Both the position numbers and the translations under genes were made by a program. Positions 1 through 8,787 of a DNA stretch of 45,955 nucleotides are shown here, piece after piece. The stretch is from NCBI GenBank assembly GCA_913060695.1, contig CAJXUA010000025.1:1-45955 (forward strand), written 5' to 3'. The notes under the pieces are model-generated. The model had not been told where the DNA came from and searched no databases. It saw only the letters and a program-made list of their open reading frames with translations. Source of the stretch: an uncultured Gammaproteobacteria bacterium. GTDB taxonomy: Bacteria > Pseudomonadota > Gammaproteobacteria > Pseudomonadales > Pseudohongiellaceae. Every line of letters starts with the position of its first letter. Within the stretch, counting starts at the first letter, position 1.

Positions 1-25
1 GCGGTGGGGGATGAGGAGAGTGTTA

Positions 26-78
26 GCGGCATGGATGCCGCGCGCCAAGCCCCCAGGGATGGGTTCACGGCGTCTCTC
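26..78. repeat. REP-like dispersed repeat, left copy
   Basis: A short palindrome (GCGGCAT, GG, ATGCCGC at 26-41) is followed by a block reading CCCCCAGGGATGGGTTCACG and then GCGT. A related element lies in opposite orientation at 45846-45909. I see no gene in 1-226 apart from this repeat and the terminator at 167-205. The REP-like label is an inference from the palindrome and the second copy. Confidence 0.5.
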
Positions 79-166
79 AGCAGCCCCTACCGTGCAGCGC
101 GCTCCCGCACTGAACTAATACCACAGAGCCCAGAACCCCAACCCAAACTCAACACATAATCCAACC

Positions 167-205
167 TTTAAAAAAAAAGGGCGACTCCCTGCGGAACCGC
201 CCTTT
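167..205 (-). terminator. Rho-independent terminator of the PQQ dehydrogenase operon
   Basis: On the minus strand the stem AAAGGGCG/CGCCCTTT (198-205 pairing with 176-183) encloses a 14-nt loop. It runs straight into a T-rich tract (the A run at 170-178 on the plus strand). It lies about 20 bases after the stop codon of the minus-strand gene ending at 227. Confidence 0.8.
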
Positions 206-226
206 GTTTTGATCATCCTTTTTGGC

Positions 227-2440
227 TTATTGCAACGGTCCACCCTGGGCAGCGCCACCTGCTTCTTTGTCCGCTATGGCGCGGGAGATTATGTACTGCC
301 GCACCGCATCGGGATCCGAGGACTCTAGTGTACCCTCGAAGGACACCATTCCGCCGCCTACGAGTTCTCCACCCAGTACTACTGAATCCCACATCTCTGA
401 ACTCGCTAGGCGCTGGCTATAACGTAAGTCTGGGAATGTGCCTGCACTCGCACTCACACCCGCCGGCCCGTGGCACACGCTGCAGTAGCGCCCGTAGACT
501 TGTTCCCCGTGGGCTACTGTCTCGAAATCTGCCGTTAGCGGTGGCGGATTAAGATTGCCCACTGACGAAGTCTGTTCCGCCGGTAGTTCTGCGGGCAGCT
601 GTGCTGTTCCGCCGATCTTGAACACCAGCAAGCGCGAATTATTGTTAGACAAACGCGTGGTTGAGCCACTCGCACCCGCGCCTTCCGTTGGCAGTGAACG
701 CCCGCCGGCTAACACCGCGACGTACTGCTCGCCGTCGACCAGGTAGGTGATCGGCGCCGCGACTGTAACCGCCTGCGTCATCGCGCTCCATAGTTCTTGC
801 CCAGTGTCGTCTTTGAAGGCACTGAACTCGCCCGAGGCATTGCCCTGGAAGACCAGCCCGCCGGCAGTGCTGAGCACGCCAGCGGCGTCCGTGGACACTA
901 CTTTGGGTACGCGCCAAACCTCTTGCTGACGTACCGGATCCCAAGCTAGTAGATAGGCGGAGCGCTTCGGCGCATTCTCCCCCGCGGCCATCACTAGAGC
1001 CCCGCCCGCGGCGAAGTTTGTGCCCGTGTTCCAGCCGGTCTGGGAGACTTGGAAGTCATCCACCGCCACATAGCCCATGAACTGCTCGTTGGCGGGCAAG
1101 TACACAAGGTTAGTGCGCTTACTAAAGGACATTGGGTGCCAATTGTGCCCACCCTGCGGGCCCGGGGACACGATCATCGGGACCGAAGTCTCGTTGTAGC
1201 GTGCCTCGGGTATCTCGACGGGACGGTCTGTCTCTAGATCGATATGGGATGCCCAGCTAACCGGGACGAACTTCTCTGCGGTGATCAGTTGACCCGTCGC
1301 GGCGTCAAGCACGTAGAAGAAGCCATTCTTCGGCGCCTGCATCACAACACGTCGCTCCTGACCGTCTATGCGGACATCGGCCACGATAATATGGGCCGTG
1401 GCTGTGTAATCCCAGGTCTCGCCTGGAGTGGTCTGGTAATGCCAGCGATAGCTACCATCATCGGGGTTAAGTGCGACGATCGAGGAGAGGAAGAGATTGT
1501 CGCCGCCGCCCGGGCTGCGCAGGCTCTGATTCCATGGCGAGCCATTACCGACACCGATGTAGAGTAAGTTTAGGTCTGCGTCATAGGCCATGGCGTCCCA
1601 CACGGTGCCGCCACCGCCGAGCTTCCACCATTCGCCGTTCCAAGTCTCGGCGGCCATCTCCAACTCGGGTTGCTCGAAGCCATCTGCAGGGTTACCGGGC
1701 ACTGTGTAATAACGCCAAAGCTGCTCGCCGCTGGCGAAATCATAGGCCGTGATATACCCACGCACGCCGTATTCCGCGCCGCCATTACCGATGATGACTT
1801 GTCCCTTCACGATGCGTGGCGCACCAGTGATCGTATAGGGCAAAGACTCATCGACGGTCATCACGCTCCACAGCTCTCTGCCCGTAGTGGAATCCAGCGC
1901 GATCAGACGACCATCGATGGTGCCCACGAAGACCTTGCCTTCCCACACAGCGACGCCGCGGTTAACCACGTCACAGCACGCATCCACACCCTTGGCGGGG
2001 TCGACACCCGGGTCGAACGCCCAGAGTGGACGCCCGGTGCGCACATCGAAGGCTTTCACATGACTCCACGCGGTGCTCACATACATCGCGCCATCCACTA
2101 CGATTGGTGTCGCCTCTTGCATGCGGCTGGTATCGATATCGGCGAACCATGCGAGGCTCAACTGACCGACGTTGTCCGGGCTCAGCTGAGTCAGGGGGCT
2201 ATAGCGCTGCTCGCCATAGTCGCGCCCGGTACTCATCCAATTGCCTGGCTCGGCATCCGCCGCAATGATGCGACTGCCATTCACTGCAGCACCATAGGGC
2301 GTAGAGCTAGCTCGCGCCGCAGCCGATGACTGTGCGCTCGCTGGCACCTGCGCAGCACCCTGATCCTGAGCCACACTGTAAGAGCCCCCGAATACAATCG
2401 CTGCAACTAATGCCGAACATTGTGTCAATCTAAAGCTCAT
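227..2440 (-). CDS. PQQ-dependent alcohol dehydrogenase with C-terminal cytochrome c (quinohaemoprotein)
   Basis: Likely an exported quinohaemoprotein that oxidises an alcohol and passes electrons from PQQ to its own haem c. The ATG at 2440 (737 aa) is chosen because it follows AGGAG and opens a signal peptide ending near SYSVAQ (residues 20-25); an in-frame start further upstream adds no signal. Residues about 65-610 form the PQQ propeller, with the vicinal Cys155-Cys156 pair typical of PQQ alcohol dehydrogenases and the motif ETWDYTAT (residues 341-348). Asp344 is the expected catalytic base. Residue 346, two further on, is Thr, not the Asp of lanthanide-dependent enzymes, so calcium is likely. 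The C-terminal haem site is C653-S-V-C656-H657, with Met698 the probable axial ligand. It lies 61 bases after another PQQ/haem c protein, probably in one operon. The substrate cannot be read from the sequence. Confidence 0.9.
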   Translation of the reverse strand: MSFRLTQCSALVAAIVFGGSYSVAQDQGAAQVPASAQSSAAARASSTPYGAAVNGSRIIAADAEPGNWMSTGRDYGEQRYSPLTQLSPDNVGQLSLAWFADIDTSRMQEATPIVVDGAMYVSTAWSHVKAFDVRTGRPLWAFDPGVDPAKGVDACCDVVNRGVAVWEGKVFVGTIDGRLIALDSTTGRELWSVMTVDESLPYTITGAPRIVKGQVIIGNGGAEYGVRGYITAYDFASGEQLWRYYTVPGNPADGFEQPELEMAAETWNGEWWKLGGGGTVWDAMAYDADLNLLYIGVGNGSPWNQSLRSPGGGDNLFLSSIVALNPDDGSYRWHYQTTPGETWDYTATAHIIVADVRIDGQERRVVMQAPKNGFFYVLDAATGQLITAEKFVPVSWASHIDLETDRPVEIPEARYNETSVPMIVSPGPQGGHNWHPMSFSKRTNLVYLPANEQFMGYVAVDDFQVSQTGWNTGTNFAAGGALVMAAGENAPKRSAYLLAWDPVRQQEVWRVPKVVSTDAAGVLSTAGGLVFQGNASGEFSAFKDDTGQELWSAMTQAVTVAAPITYLVDGEQYVAVLAGGRSLPTEGAGASGSTTRLSNNNSRLLVFKIGGTAQLPAELPAEQTSSVGNLNPPPLTADFETVAHGEQVYGRYCSVCHGPAGVSASAGTFPDLRYSQRLASSEMWDSVVLGGELVGGGMVSFEGTLESSDPDAVRQYIISRAIADKEAGGAAQGGPLQ

Positions 2441-2501
2441 TCTTCTCTCCTTTGTAATGTATCCATCGAGCCTCCTGCCTTCCCCTAAGCGTTCGCAGGA
2501 G

Positions 2502-4337
2502 TTAACGAGGAAGTTTAAACACCAATAATGCATTCCCCGGAAGTTGCCCAAATGTGGCGTATCCGCTATTCACAATCATATAGTCCCCGGAGAAGACCGG
2601 CCCGGCAGAATCTATGGCTCCGCCCTTGGCTGGAACTTCGTTCACCGAGATGAAATCCTGCACGGTGTCGTATTCCCAGAGCACGGCGCCGCTAGCCTGA
2701 TCGTGCGCGAACAGATGGCCGTTGAGGGCGCCGGCAACAACGAGGTCGGCAGTCGAACTAGGCGGAGCCGAGTAGACATCTAAGCAGGCTCGATCACTCG
2801 CCTCACATCGCTGCAGGGCCTCGGAATACCAAACACTCTCACCAGTCTTCATGTCGATGGCATGCAGGCCGGGTTGCCGTCCCTCTTCTCCCTCGAGTCC
2901 AGTGGCCCGATCCGAGACGGGTACGAAGGCAATGTCCCCCGCGAAACTCATGCCCCAATGCACCCCGCCCAAAGCCCCGCCGCGACCGACGCGGGTTTGC
3001 CAAAGCACTTTGCCTTCGGCATCTGGATCCAGAGCGAACACAACGCCGCCCTTCGTCCCTGCCACCAAGATGTCTTTACCCGTAGAGAGCGTCACACTCA
3101 GTACCGAGGCGCCAATATCGAGGTCGGGGCCAGGATCGGGACAATTGGGATGCCCAACGGCCGCTGTGCAAGCCATAGTGAAGGCATCGTTGCCCGTGGT
3201 TTGCATGATCCATTCGATGGCACCGCTGTCCATATTGAAGGCGATGACGGAGTCGCTACTGTTGCTGGCTGGGCGGGAATAATTCTGTCCTGTGCCGACA
3301 TAGACGCGGCGACGTTTCTCGTCGACTGTGGGCGCGTCCCAGATCGGCGCACCGGAGGGAGCAAACACGCGCTTGCCGGCGCTATTGAGACCAACCTCCT
3401 TTGCCTCTTCCATGATGTAGGTGTGCCAGCGCTTCTCCCCAGTATTGAGGTCGAAGGCCGCGACATTGCCCCGGAAGCTACAACACTCATGGGCTGGGTT
3501 AGCCGCTACCACGACCTCCGCAGAGGAGACTGGCACGAACACTAAGTCACCAGAGACGATTGGCGAGCCGGTGCTGCGGGCATAGGGGTTACTGTCCACA
3601 TCGGCATGCCAAACTCTAGCGCCGGTACTGGCATCGAGCACGAACACGCGGTTAGACGCATCGGCACCTACCACTAGCACCTTGTCGAGCACTTCGGAAT
3701 GCACAATGCTCAGTGAGCCGCGCACTTCCGTGGTCGCTAAGAAGGTCCAATAGGCGCAGCCACTGGCGAGATCTAAGGCATACACATTGCCACTATTGCT
3801 GCCCATGAACATCACACCGCTCACGACACTGGGTTGCGCACGCGCATTGGAACCATCTTCGAAGCCGAATACCCAGGCTAATTCGAGATCTGCAACGTTG
3901 GACGCATTGATCGCGCTATCGCGGTTAGTCTGGTGGCGAGCATTGCGATCGCCATTGCCCCAACCACTCCAAGTGCCTGTGGCGCCAACTTGCAGATTCG
4001 GAATTGGGGCTGTGCACTGCGCCAGGCGCTCGACGCCTTCGGGCTTATAAGTGCCGCGTGTGAGGTATTGTGCGAGGGTGATTTTCTGCTCGTCACTCAG
4101 AGCCGCGCCCTGCGCCTGCATGAGACCCTGCGTCAGTGCGTGGTAAACACTATTGGCGGAAAAACCTCCCAAAGCGCTGCGAGGCGGTGTGCGCAGGTCC
4201 GTCGGTGCGGCATGGCAGCTTGCACAATACTGTGTGTACAGTGCCTCGCCATCTTGGGCTAAGGCTGCGCCTTGCGAGACTAAGTTACTGCTTAGAACGA
4301 ATAGGAACAGCAGGGCGAGTCTTGTCTTTATTCTCAT
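2502..4337 (-). CDS. Cytochrome c-PQQ dehydrogenase, polyvinyl-alcohol-dehydrogenase type
   Basis: An exported quinohaemoprotein of 611 aa with the domain order reversed relative to its downstream neighbour: haem c first, propeller second. The ATG at 4337 starts a clear signal peptide (cleavage near GAALAQ, residue 28) and is preceded by GGGGA; a TTG four codons upstream is possible. The haem site is C38-A-S-C41-H42, with Met73 a candidate axial ligand. From about residue 120 there are repeated propeller blades ending in W or ALD-type motifs. A Cys285-Cys286 pair lies in ECCSFRGN, resembling the polyvinyl alcohol dehydrogenase family. That family oxidises secondary alcohols of polymers and diols, but the true substrate here is unknown. 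As the first gene of a two-gene operon it may be co-made with the second dehydrogenase. Confidence 0.85.
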   Translation of the reverse strand: MRIKTRLALLFLFVLSSNLVSQGAALAQDGEALYTQYCASCHAAPTDLRTPPRSALGGFSANSVYHALTQGLMQAQGAALSDEQKITLAQYLTRGTYKPEGVERLAQCTAPIPNLQVGATGTWSGWGNGDRNARHQTNRDSAINASNVADLELAWVFGFEDGSNARAQPSVVSGVMFMGSNSGNVYALDLASGCAYWTFLATTEVRGSLSIVHSEVLDKVLVVGADASNRVFVLDASTGARVWHADVDSNPYARSTGSPIVSGDLVFVPVSSAEVVVAANPAHECCSFRGNVAAFDLNTGEKRWHTYIMEEAKEVGLNSAGKRVFAPSGAPIWDAPTVDEKRRRVYVGTGQNYSRPASNSSDSVIAFNMDSGAIEWIMQTTGNDAFTMACTAAVGHPNCPDPGPDLDIGASVLSVTLSTGKDILVAGTKGGVVFALDPDAEGKVLWQTRVGRGGALGGVHWGMSFAGDIAFVPVSDRATGLEGEEGRQPGLHAIDMKTGESVWYSEALQRCEASDRACLDVYSAPPSSTADLVVAGALNGHLFAHDQASGAVLWEYDTVQDFISVNEVPAKGGAIDSAGPVFSGDYMIVNSGYATFGQLPGNALLVFKLPR

Positions 4338-4411
4338 TATTTTCCCCAATTCAAAACGCTATAAAGATCGCTGTCGACAAGCGGTGCAATGAATGCGGCA
4401 CTCCAAGCGCG

Positions 4412-4569
4412 ATGCGATTCAACACCCAAAATAGACGAACAGAGACAATAGACAGCACCGCCTTAATCCTCCCATCATAAGGGCCCGTGCTAGAGCCTCG
4501 ATCTTACCCGAAGCCGTTACCTATACGAAACAATACCGTGCCGCAAATACGGTAGACGGCGCCTTTTTT
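4412..4569 (+). promoter_or_regulatory. Possible transcription attenuator leader upstream of ilvD
   Basis: The 396-base gap between divergent genes (4338-4733) holds a hairpin, GTGCCG (4538-4543) pairing with CGGCGC (4557-4562) with one G-T pair, followed by six T (4564-4569). This is a terminator shape on the plus strand with no plus-strand gene before it. A competing hairpin, TACCGT/ACGGTA (4534-4539 with 4549-4554), shares bases with it. Upstream lies a 22-codon open frame (4412-4480) ending in TALILPS. Branched-chain operons are often attenuated by such leaders, but this one has only three Leu/Ile codons in a row and no strong ribosome site, so the call is weak. Confidence 0.25.
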
Positions 4570-4733
4570 ATAGCTCAGTGGAGGCCCTCTAGTGTATAGT
4601 TCAAGCCCAGTTTCCTTCAGTAATTCAAGCTCCTGATATGCTCAACGCGCGCAGTGATAATGCTTGGCATAGGCCTTTTTAGGCGAAGGACTTCTCCAAT
4701 AAACCCGTGTTTGATGAAGCCTAGAGAGAAAAG

Positions 4734-6425
4734 ATGAGCGATAAGAACAAGGATAGCAGCAGCCGTAAATTTTCCAGCCAAGTAGTCGATGGCGTAGAGC
4801 ACGCCCCTAGCCGAGCAATGTTGCGCGCCGTCGGTTTCGGCGACGAGGACTTCAAGAAGCCGCAGATCGGCATCGCCTCTACCTGGAGCATGGTGACGCC
4901 CTGCAATATGCACATCAATAAATTGGCCGAAGAGGTCAATCGCGGCGTCGACGCGGCCAATGGCAAGGGCATTATCTACGGCACCATCACTGTGTCCGAC
5001 GGCATCTCTATGGGCACAGAGGGTATGAAGTATTCCCTGGTGTCACGCGAGGTCATCGCCGACTCTATCGAATCCGTCTCCGGCTGCATGGGTCACGACG
5101 GCATCATCGCTATCGGCGGCTGCGACAAGAATATGCCGGGCTGCCTGATGGGCATGGCCCGCCTGAATCGCCCCTCCATCTTCATCTATGGCGGCACCAT
5201 TCAACCGGGCAAGAACCACACCGACATCATCTCTGTTTTCGAGGCTGTAGGTGGTCACGCTAACGGTCGCGTCTCGGATATCGAACTCAAGCAGATCGAA
5301 GAAACCGCTATTCCCGGTGCGGGCTCCTGCGGCGGCATGTACACGGCGAACACCATGGCCTCGGCCATCGAGGCGCTCGGCATGAGCCTGCCCAATAGCT
5401 CCGCACAAGACGCGATATCTGCTGAGAAAGTCGACGACTGCCTATTGGCCGGCGAGGCTATCATGGAGTTATTACGCAAGGATATTAAGCCCTCGGACAT
5501 CATGACCCGCGCGGCATTCGAGAACGCCATTAAGGTGGTTATCGTGCTGGGTGGCTCTACTAATGCCGTACTACACCTTTTGGCCATCGCGCATACCATC
5601 GGTGTAGATCTAAGCCTCGACGACTTTACCCGTATCGGACAAGACACCCCCGTGTTGGCTGATTTACGTCCCAGTGGCAAATACCTGATGTCAGAGCTGA
5701 TCAAGATCGGCGGCATTCAACCACTGATGAAGATGATGCTAGATCGCGGCATGCTCGACGGCAGCTGTATCACCGTTACGGGCAAGACCTTGGCGGAGAA
5801 CCTCAAGGACGTAAAGCCATACCCAGCGGGTCAAGAGATCATCCAAGACTTCGACAAGCCCATTAAGTCCGAGAGTCACCTAGTGATTCTGCGGGGCAAC
5901 CTCGCCCCTCAAGGCGCCGTTGCCAAGCTCACGGGCAAGGAAGGCCTGTCCTTCACTGGCACTGCACGCGTATTTAACTCCGAAGAGGAGACTCTGAAGG
6001 GCATACTCGATGGCACTGTAGTCTCTGGCGACGTACTCGTTATTCGCTACGAGGGCCCGAAAGGTGCGCCGGGCATGCGCGAGATGCTGAGCCCTACTTC
6101 CGCCATTATGGGCAAAGGACTAGGCAAAGACGTGGCTTTAGTCACCGACGGTCGCTTCTCCGGTGGCAGCCATGGCTTCGTTGTAGGGCATATCACGCCA
6201 GAGGCGATTGAGGGCGGTCCTATCGGCATCGTAGAGAATGGCGACAAGATCACCATCGACGCACAGCGTCACGAGGTACAATTACACCTAAGTGATGAGG
6301 AAATAGCGGTCAGAATGGCGGCTTGGAAGAAACCGGCACCTCGCTACACGCGCGGAGTCTTGGCCAAATACGCTAAAACGGTCTCGTCGGCCTCAGAAGG
6401 TGCCGTCACCGATAAATACCTCTAA
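4734..6425 (+). CDS. ilvD: Dihydroxy-acid dehydratase IlvD, three-cysteine [2Fe-2S]-like type
   Basis: Cytoplasmic enzyme that dehydrates 2,3-dihydroxy-3-methylbutanoate or -pentanoate to the keto acids leading to valine, leucine and isoleucine. The length of 563 aa is normal. Signature stretches are [20 protein letters not shown] (residues 128-147) and [17 protein letters not shown] (about 194-210). Cysteines lie at 57 (TPCNMH), 130 and 199. The Cys at position 57 is a feature of the [2Fe-2S] dehydratases, whereas E. coli-type enzymes carry an oxygen-sensitive [4Fe-4S] cluster; this suggests an oxygen-tolerant enzyme. The start follows an AGAGAGAAA purine stretch. No other ilv or leu gene is next to it. 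Confidence 0.97.
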   Translation: MSDKNKDSSSRKFSSQVVDGVEHAPSRAMLRAVGFGDEDFKKPQIGIASTWSMVTPCNMHINKLAEEVNRGVDAANGKGIIYGTITVSDGISMGTEGMKYSLVSREVIADSIESVSGCMGHDGIIAIGGCDKNMPGCLMGMARLNRPSIFIYGGTIQPGKNHTDIISVFEAVGGHANGRVSDIELKQIEETAIPGAGSCGGMYTANTMASAIEALGMSLPNSSAQDAISAEKVDDCLLAGEAIMELLRKDIKPSDIMTRAAFENAIKVVIVLGGSTNAVLHLLAIAHTIGVDLSLDDFTRIGQDTPVLADLRPSGKYLMSELIKIGGIQPLMKMMLDRGMLDGSCITVTGKTLAENLKDVKPYPAGQEIIQDFDKPIKSESHLVILRGNLAPQGAVAKLTGKEGLSFTGTARVFNSEEETLKGILDGTVVSGDVLVIRYEGPKGAPGMREMLSPTSAIMGKGLGKDVALVTDGRFSGGSHGFVVGHITPEAIEGGPIGIVENGDKITIDAQRHEVQLHLSDEEIAVRMAAWKKPAPRYTRGVLAKYAKTVSSASEGAVTDKYL

Positions 6426-6473
6426 ACCAAAGCTTTGCAAACCAACCGCTGTCATGGGATACACTAGAACGCG

Positions 6474-7427
6474 ATGCTAAATATATACGACCTCAGTCAT
6501 GAAAAGTGTCTCGTCGCTCGACACGACGAGTACATCAATGAACCCATGTCCGGGGCAATATGGCTCGACCTCGTCGATCCCACGGACGAGGAGCGCATGC
6601 TCGTTGAGGCCCAGAACCAACAGAGCCTGCCAGAGACTGAGGCGGTAGAAGAGATCGAGGCTAGTGCGCGTTCCTATCAAGACGAGTCCGGCGGCATTCA
6701 CGTTCACTCGATGTTCCTGCATAAGGTCGACGACCGCACACGCAACACCACGGTGGCCTTCACCCTAGCGGGCGATCAACTGATCACCCTGCGCGAGCGC
6801 GAGATCCCAGCGTTTCGTCTACTGCGTATGCGAGCGAGACGACAGAAAGGTTTAGCTCATGATCCAGTCGCCATACTCTTAGCCCTGTTCGAGATTAAGA
6901 TCGACGACCTCGCCGATACGCTGGAAGAGGTCTACACCGGCCTAGAACAAACCAGCAACCTAGTATTGGAAGAGAACGATAGCGCCATCGAGGATGCAAT
7001 CGACGAGTTGGCGCAACACGAAGACACCAACGGCAAAGTGCGCCTGTGTCTGATGGATACCCAGCGCGCCCTCACCTTCCTTCTACGCCATGGCAAGCTC
7101 GCCACGGAGCATGCAGAGACTGCACGAGAGTTGCTGCGCGACATTGAGTCCCTATTGCCACACAATAGCTTCGTATTCGACAAGGTAAACTTCTTGATGG
7201 ATGCATCGCTGGGCTTCATCAACATACAGCAGAACCAGATTATCAAGATCTTCTCGATCGCCGCCGTGGTTTTCCTGCCACCTACACTCGTGGCCAGCGC
7301 TTACGGCATGAACTTCGAATTCATGCCCGAGCTCAAATGGTTGCTCGGCTACCCGTGGGCGATTACGCTGATGATCCTCTCGGGCATGGCACCCTACTTC
7401 TACTTCAAACGCAAAGGTTGGCTATAA
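6474..7427 (+). CDS. corA: CorA-type magnesium/divalent cation transporter
   Basis: Inner-membrane channel for Mg2+ (and often Co2+ or Ni2+) that works as a pentamer. The protein is 317 aa, as in typical CorA. A long acidic, helical cytoplasmic domain (residues 1 to about 255) is followed by two membrane helices near the C-terminus. The signature Gly-Met-Asn lies at 278-280 in YGMNFEFMPEL at the end of the first helix, and the basic tail FKRKGWL is typical. It starts 48 bases after ilvD on the same strand and may be co-transcribed, although no functional link is evident. Confidence 0.95.
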   Translation: MLNIYDLSHEKCLVARHDEYINEPMSGAIWLDLVDPTDEERMLVEAQNQQSLPETEAVEEIEASARSYQDESGGIHVHSMFLHKVDDRTRNTTVAFTLAGDQLITLREREIPAFRLLRMRARRQKGLAHDPVAILLALFEIKIDDLADTLEEVYTGLEQTSNLVLEENDSAIEDAIDELAQHEDTNGKVRLCLMDTQRALTFLLRHGKLATEHAETARELLRDIESLLPHNSFVFDKVNFLMDASLGFINIQQNQIIKIFSIAAVVFLPPTLVASAYGMNFEFMPELKWLLGYPWAITLMILSGMAPYFYFKRKGWL

Positions 7428-7451
7428 GCACAACCGTCGGAGAGCTCCCCT

Positions 7452-8738
7452 ATGCGCAAGACACTCCTGAGCATCCTTCTCGTAGGTTTCGCTTCGGCGA
7501 GTCAGGCACAGCAGGCCGCCCTACCCACCAATGTACAATCGATCGTGGACCGCGTAATGCCACAGGTAGTGGAGTGGCGTCGCGATTTCCACCAACACCC
7601 AGAACTGGGTAATCGTGAGTTTCGCACCTCCGGCATCGTCGCCGAATATCTTCAGTATCTCGGTATGGAAGTCCGCACCGAGATTGCCCATACCGGCGTC
7701 ATTGGCATTCTACGTGGCGGGAGACCTGGCCCCGTAGTCGCCCTGCGTGCCGACATGGATGCGCTGCCAGTAGTAGAACAAGTACAGCTGCCTTTCGCCT
7801 CAATAGAGCGAACCCTTTATAACGGCCAGGATGTGGGTGTGATGCACGCCTGCGGACACGATAACCACGTGGCAATACTCATGGGCGTAGCCAGCGTGAT
7901 GGCGCAGATGCAATCTGAGCTACCCGGCACGGTAATGTTTATATTCCAACCCGCCGAGGAAGGTGCCCCCGAGGGCGAAGAAGGCGGAGCCGACTTAATG
8001 CTCAAAGACGGCGCCTTTGCCGACCCTCGGCCCGACGCCGTGTTTGGCTTGCATGTCTCACCAATTCCGGTAGGCGCCATTGCCGTGCGCAAGCAAGGCA
8101 TGATGGCCTCTAGCGACGAATTCAAGATCACTGTGCATGGCCAACAGACCCATGGCGCACAGCCCTGGGCGGGCATCGACCCGATAGTGGTCGCCGCTCA
8201 GATCGTCTTGGGCTTGCAGACGATCCCTAGCCGTCAGCTGGATGTCACGCTAACTCCTTCTATAGTCACTGTCGGTGCGATCAATGGCGGCGTGCGCAAT
8301 AATATCATTCCGGAAAGTGTGGAGATGATCGGCACTATTCGCACCTTCGATGCCGACACGCGTGATGAGATTCATGAACGTGTGCGCCGCACCGCCACGC
8401 AAATAGCAGCTAGCGCTGGAGCTACTGCCGATGTCAGCATCGACATCGGCTATCCCGTCACCGCGAACGACTCAGAGCTTACCGACAAGATGATTCCAAC
8501 ACTGCGCCGCGTCGTAGGCCCCGGTTTAGTCGAGTCGCCACGGGTCACAGGAGCAGAGGATTTTTCCTACTTCGCAGAAGAGGTGCCGGGGATGTTCTTC
8601 TTCCTAGGCGTTGCGCCTGACAATCCCGAACTCGTTTTCCCGAATCACTCACCGAGTTTCTTCGCGGATGAGCGCGCACTGCCAATCGGCGTGCAGACCA
8701 TGACGGCCCTCGCATTGGATTTCTTAAACGGGAATTAA
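7452..8738 (+). CDS. Exported M20-family amidohydrolase (M20D, hippurate/N-acyl amino acid hydrolase type)
   Basis: A zinc-type hydrolase that removes acyl groups from N-acylated amino acids or similar amides. It has 428 aa, with a signal peptide (MRKTLLSILLVGFASASQAQ) that places it in the periplasm. The metal-site pattern is clear: HACGHD at 132-137 with Cys134 and His136, Glu169-Glu170 in QPAEEG, His201 in GLHVSP, and His399 near the C-terminus in PNHSPSFF. The dimerisation insert about residues 215-330 carries THGAQPW. It starts 25 bases after corA and ends at a hairpin at 8750. Many M20D members are cytoplasmic, so the signal peptide suggests scavenging of external amides. The exact substrate is unknown. 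Confidence 0.88.
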   Translation: MRKTLLSILLVGFASASQAQQAALPTNVQSIVDRVMPQVVEWRRDFHQHPELGNREFRTSGIVAEYLQYLGMEVRTEIAHTGVIGILRGGRPGPVVALRADMDALPVVEQVQLPFASIERTLYNGQDVGVMHACGHDNHVAILMGVASVMAQMQSELPGTVMFIFQPAEEGAPEGEEGGADLMLKDGAFADPRPDAVFGLHVSPIPVGAIAVRKQGMMASSDEFKITVHGQQTHGAQPWAGIDPIVVAAQIVLGLQTIPSRQLDVTLTPSIVTVGAINGGVRNNIIPESVEMIGTIRTFDADTRDEIHERVRRTATQIAASAGATADVSIDIGYPVTANDSELTDKMIPTLRRVVGPGLVESPRVTGAEDFSYFAEEVPGMFFFLGVAPDNPELVFPNHSPSFFADERALPIGVQTMTALALDFLNGN

Positions 8739-8749
8739 AAAATAGAAGC

Positions 8750-8774
8750 GCTAGGCCTGCATCGCAGGCCTAGC
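8750..8774. terminator. Bidirectional terminator between convergent genes
   Basis: A perfect 11-bp inverted repeat, GCTAGGCCTGC and its complement, surrounds the three bases ATC. It sits between the plus-strand gene ending at 8738 and the minus-strand gene ending at 8788. On the minus strand it is followed within about 10 bases by six T (the A run at 8738-8743). The plus-strand side has no good T tract, so it works best for the minus-strand gene. Confidence 0.65.
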
Positions 8775-8787
8775 AAGATCGAACGAG

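Noticed and set aside
1670-2329. 219-codon open frame on the plus strand opposite the PQQ dehydrogenase
   Set aside because: Lies entirely within a well-supported gene on the other strand, with no ribosome site and no recognisable protein; a shadow frame.
227-2440. Lanthanide-dependent (XoxF-like) alcohol dehydrogenase
   Set aside because: The residue two after the catalytic Asp344 is Thr, not Asp, and a C-terminal haem c domain is fused; this fits calcium-type quinohaemoprotein enzymes.
2862-3545. 227-codon plus-strand frame opposite the second quinohaemoprotein
   Set aside because: Shadow of the real coding frame; composition and lack of motifs do not support it.
4568-4612. tRNA-like signals: TAGCTCAGTGG and, further on, GTTCAAGCCC
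   Set aside because: They resemble A- and B-box arms of a tRNA, but no acceptor stem or anticodon stem can be formed around them; at best a chance match.
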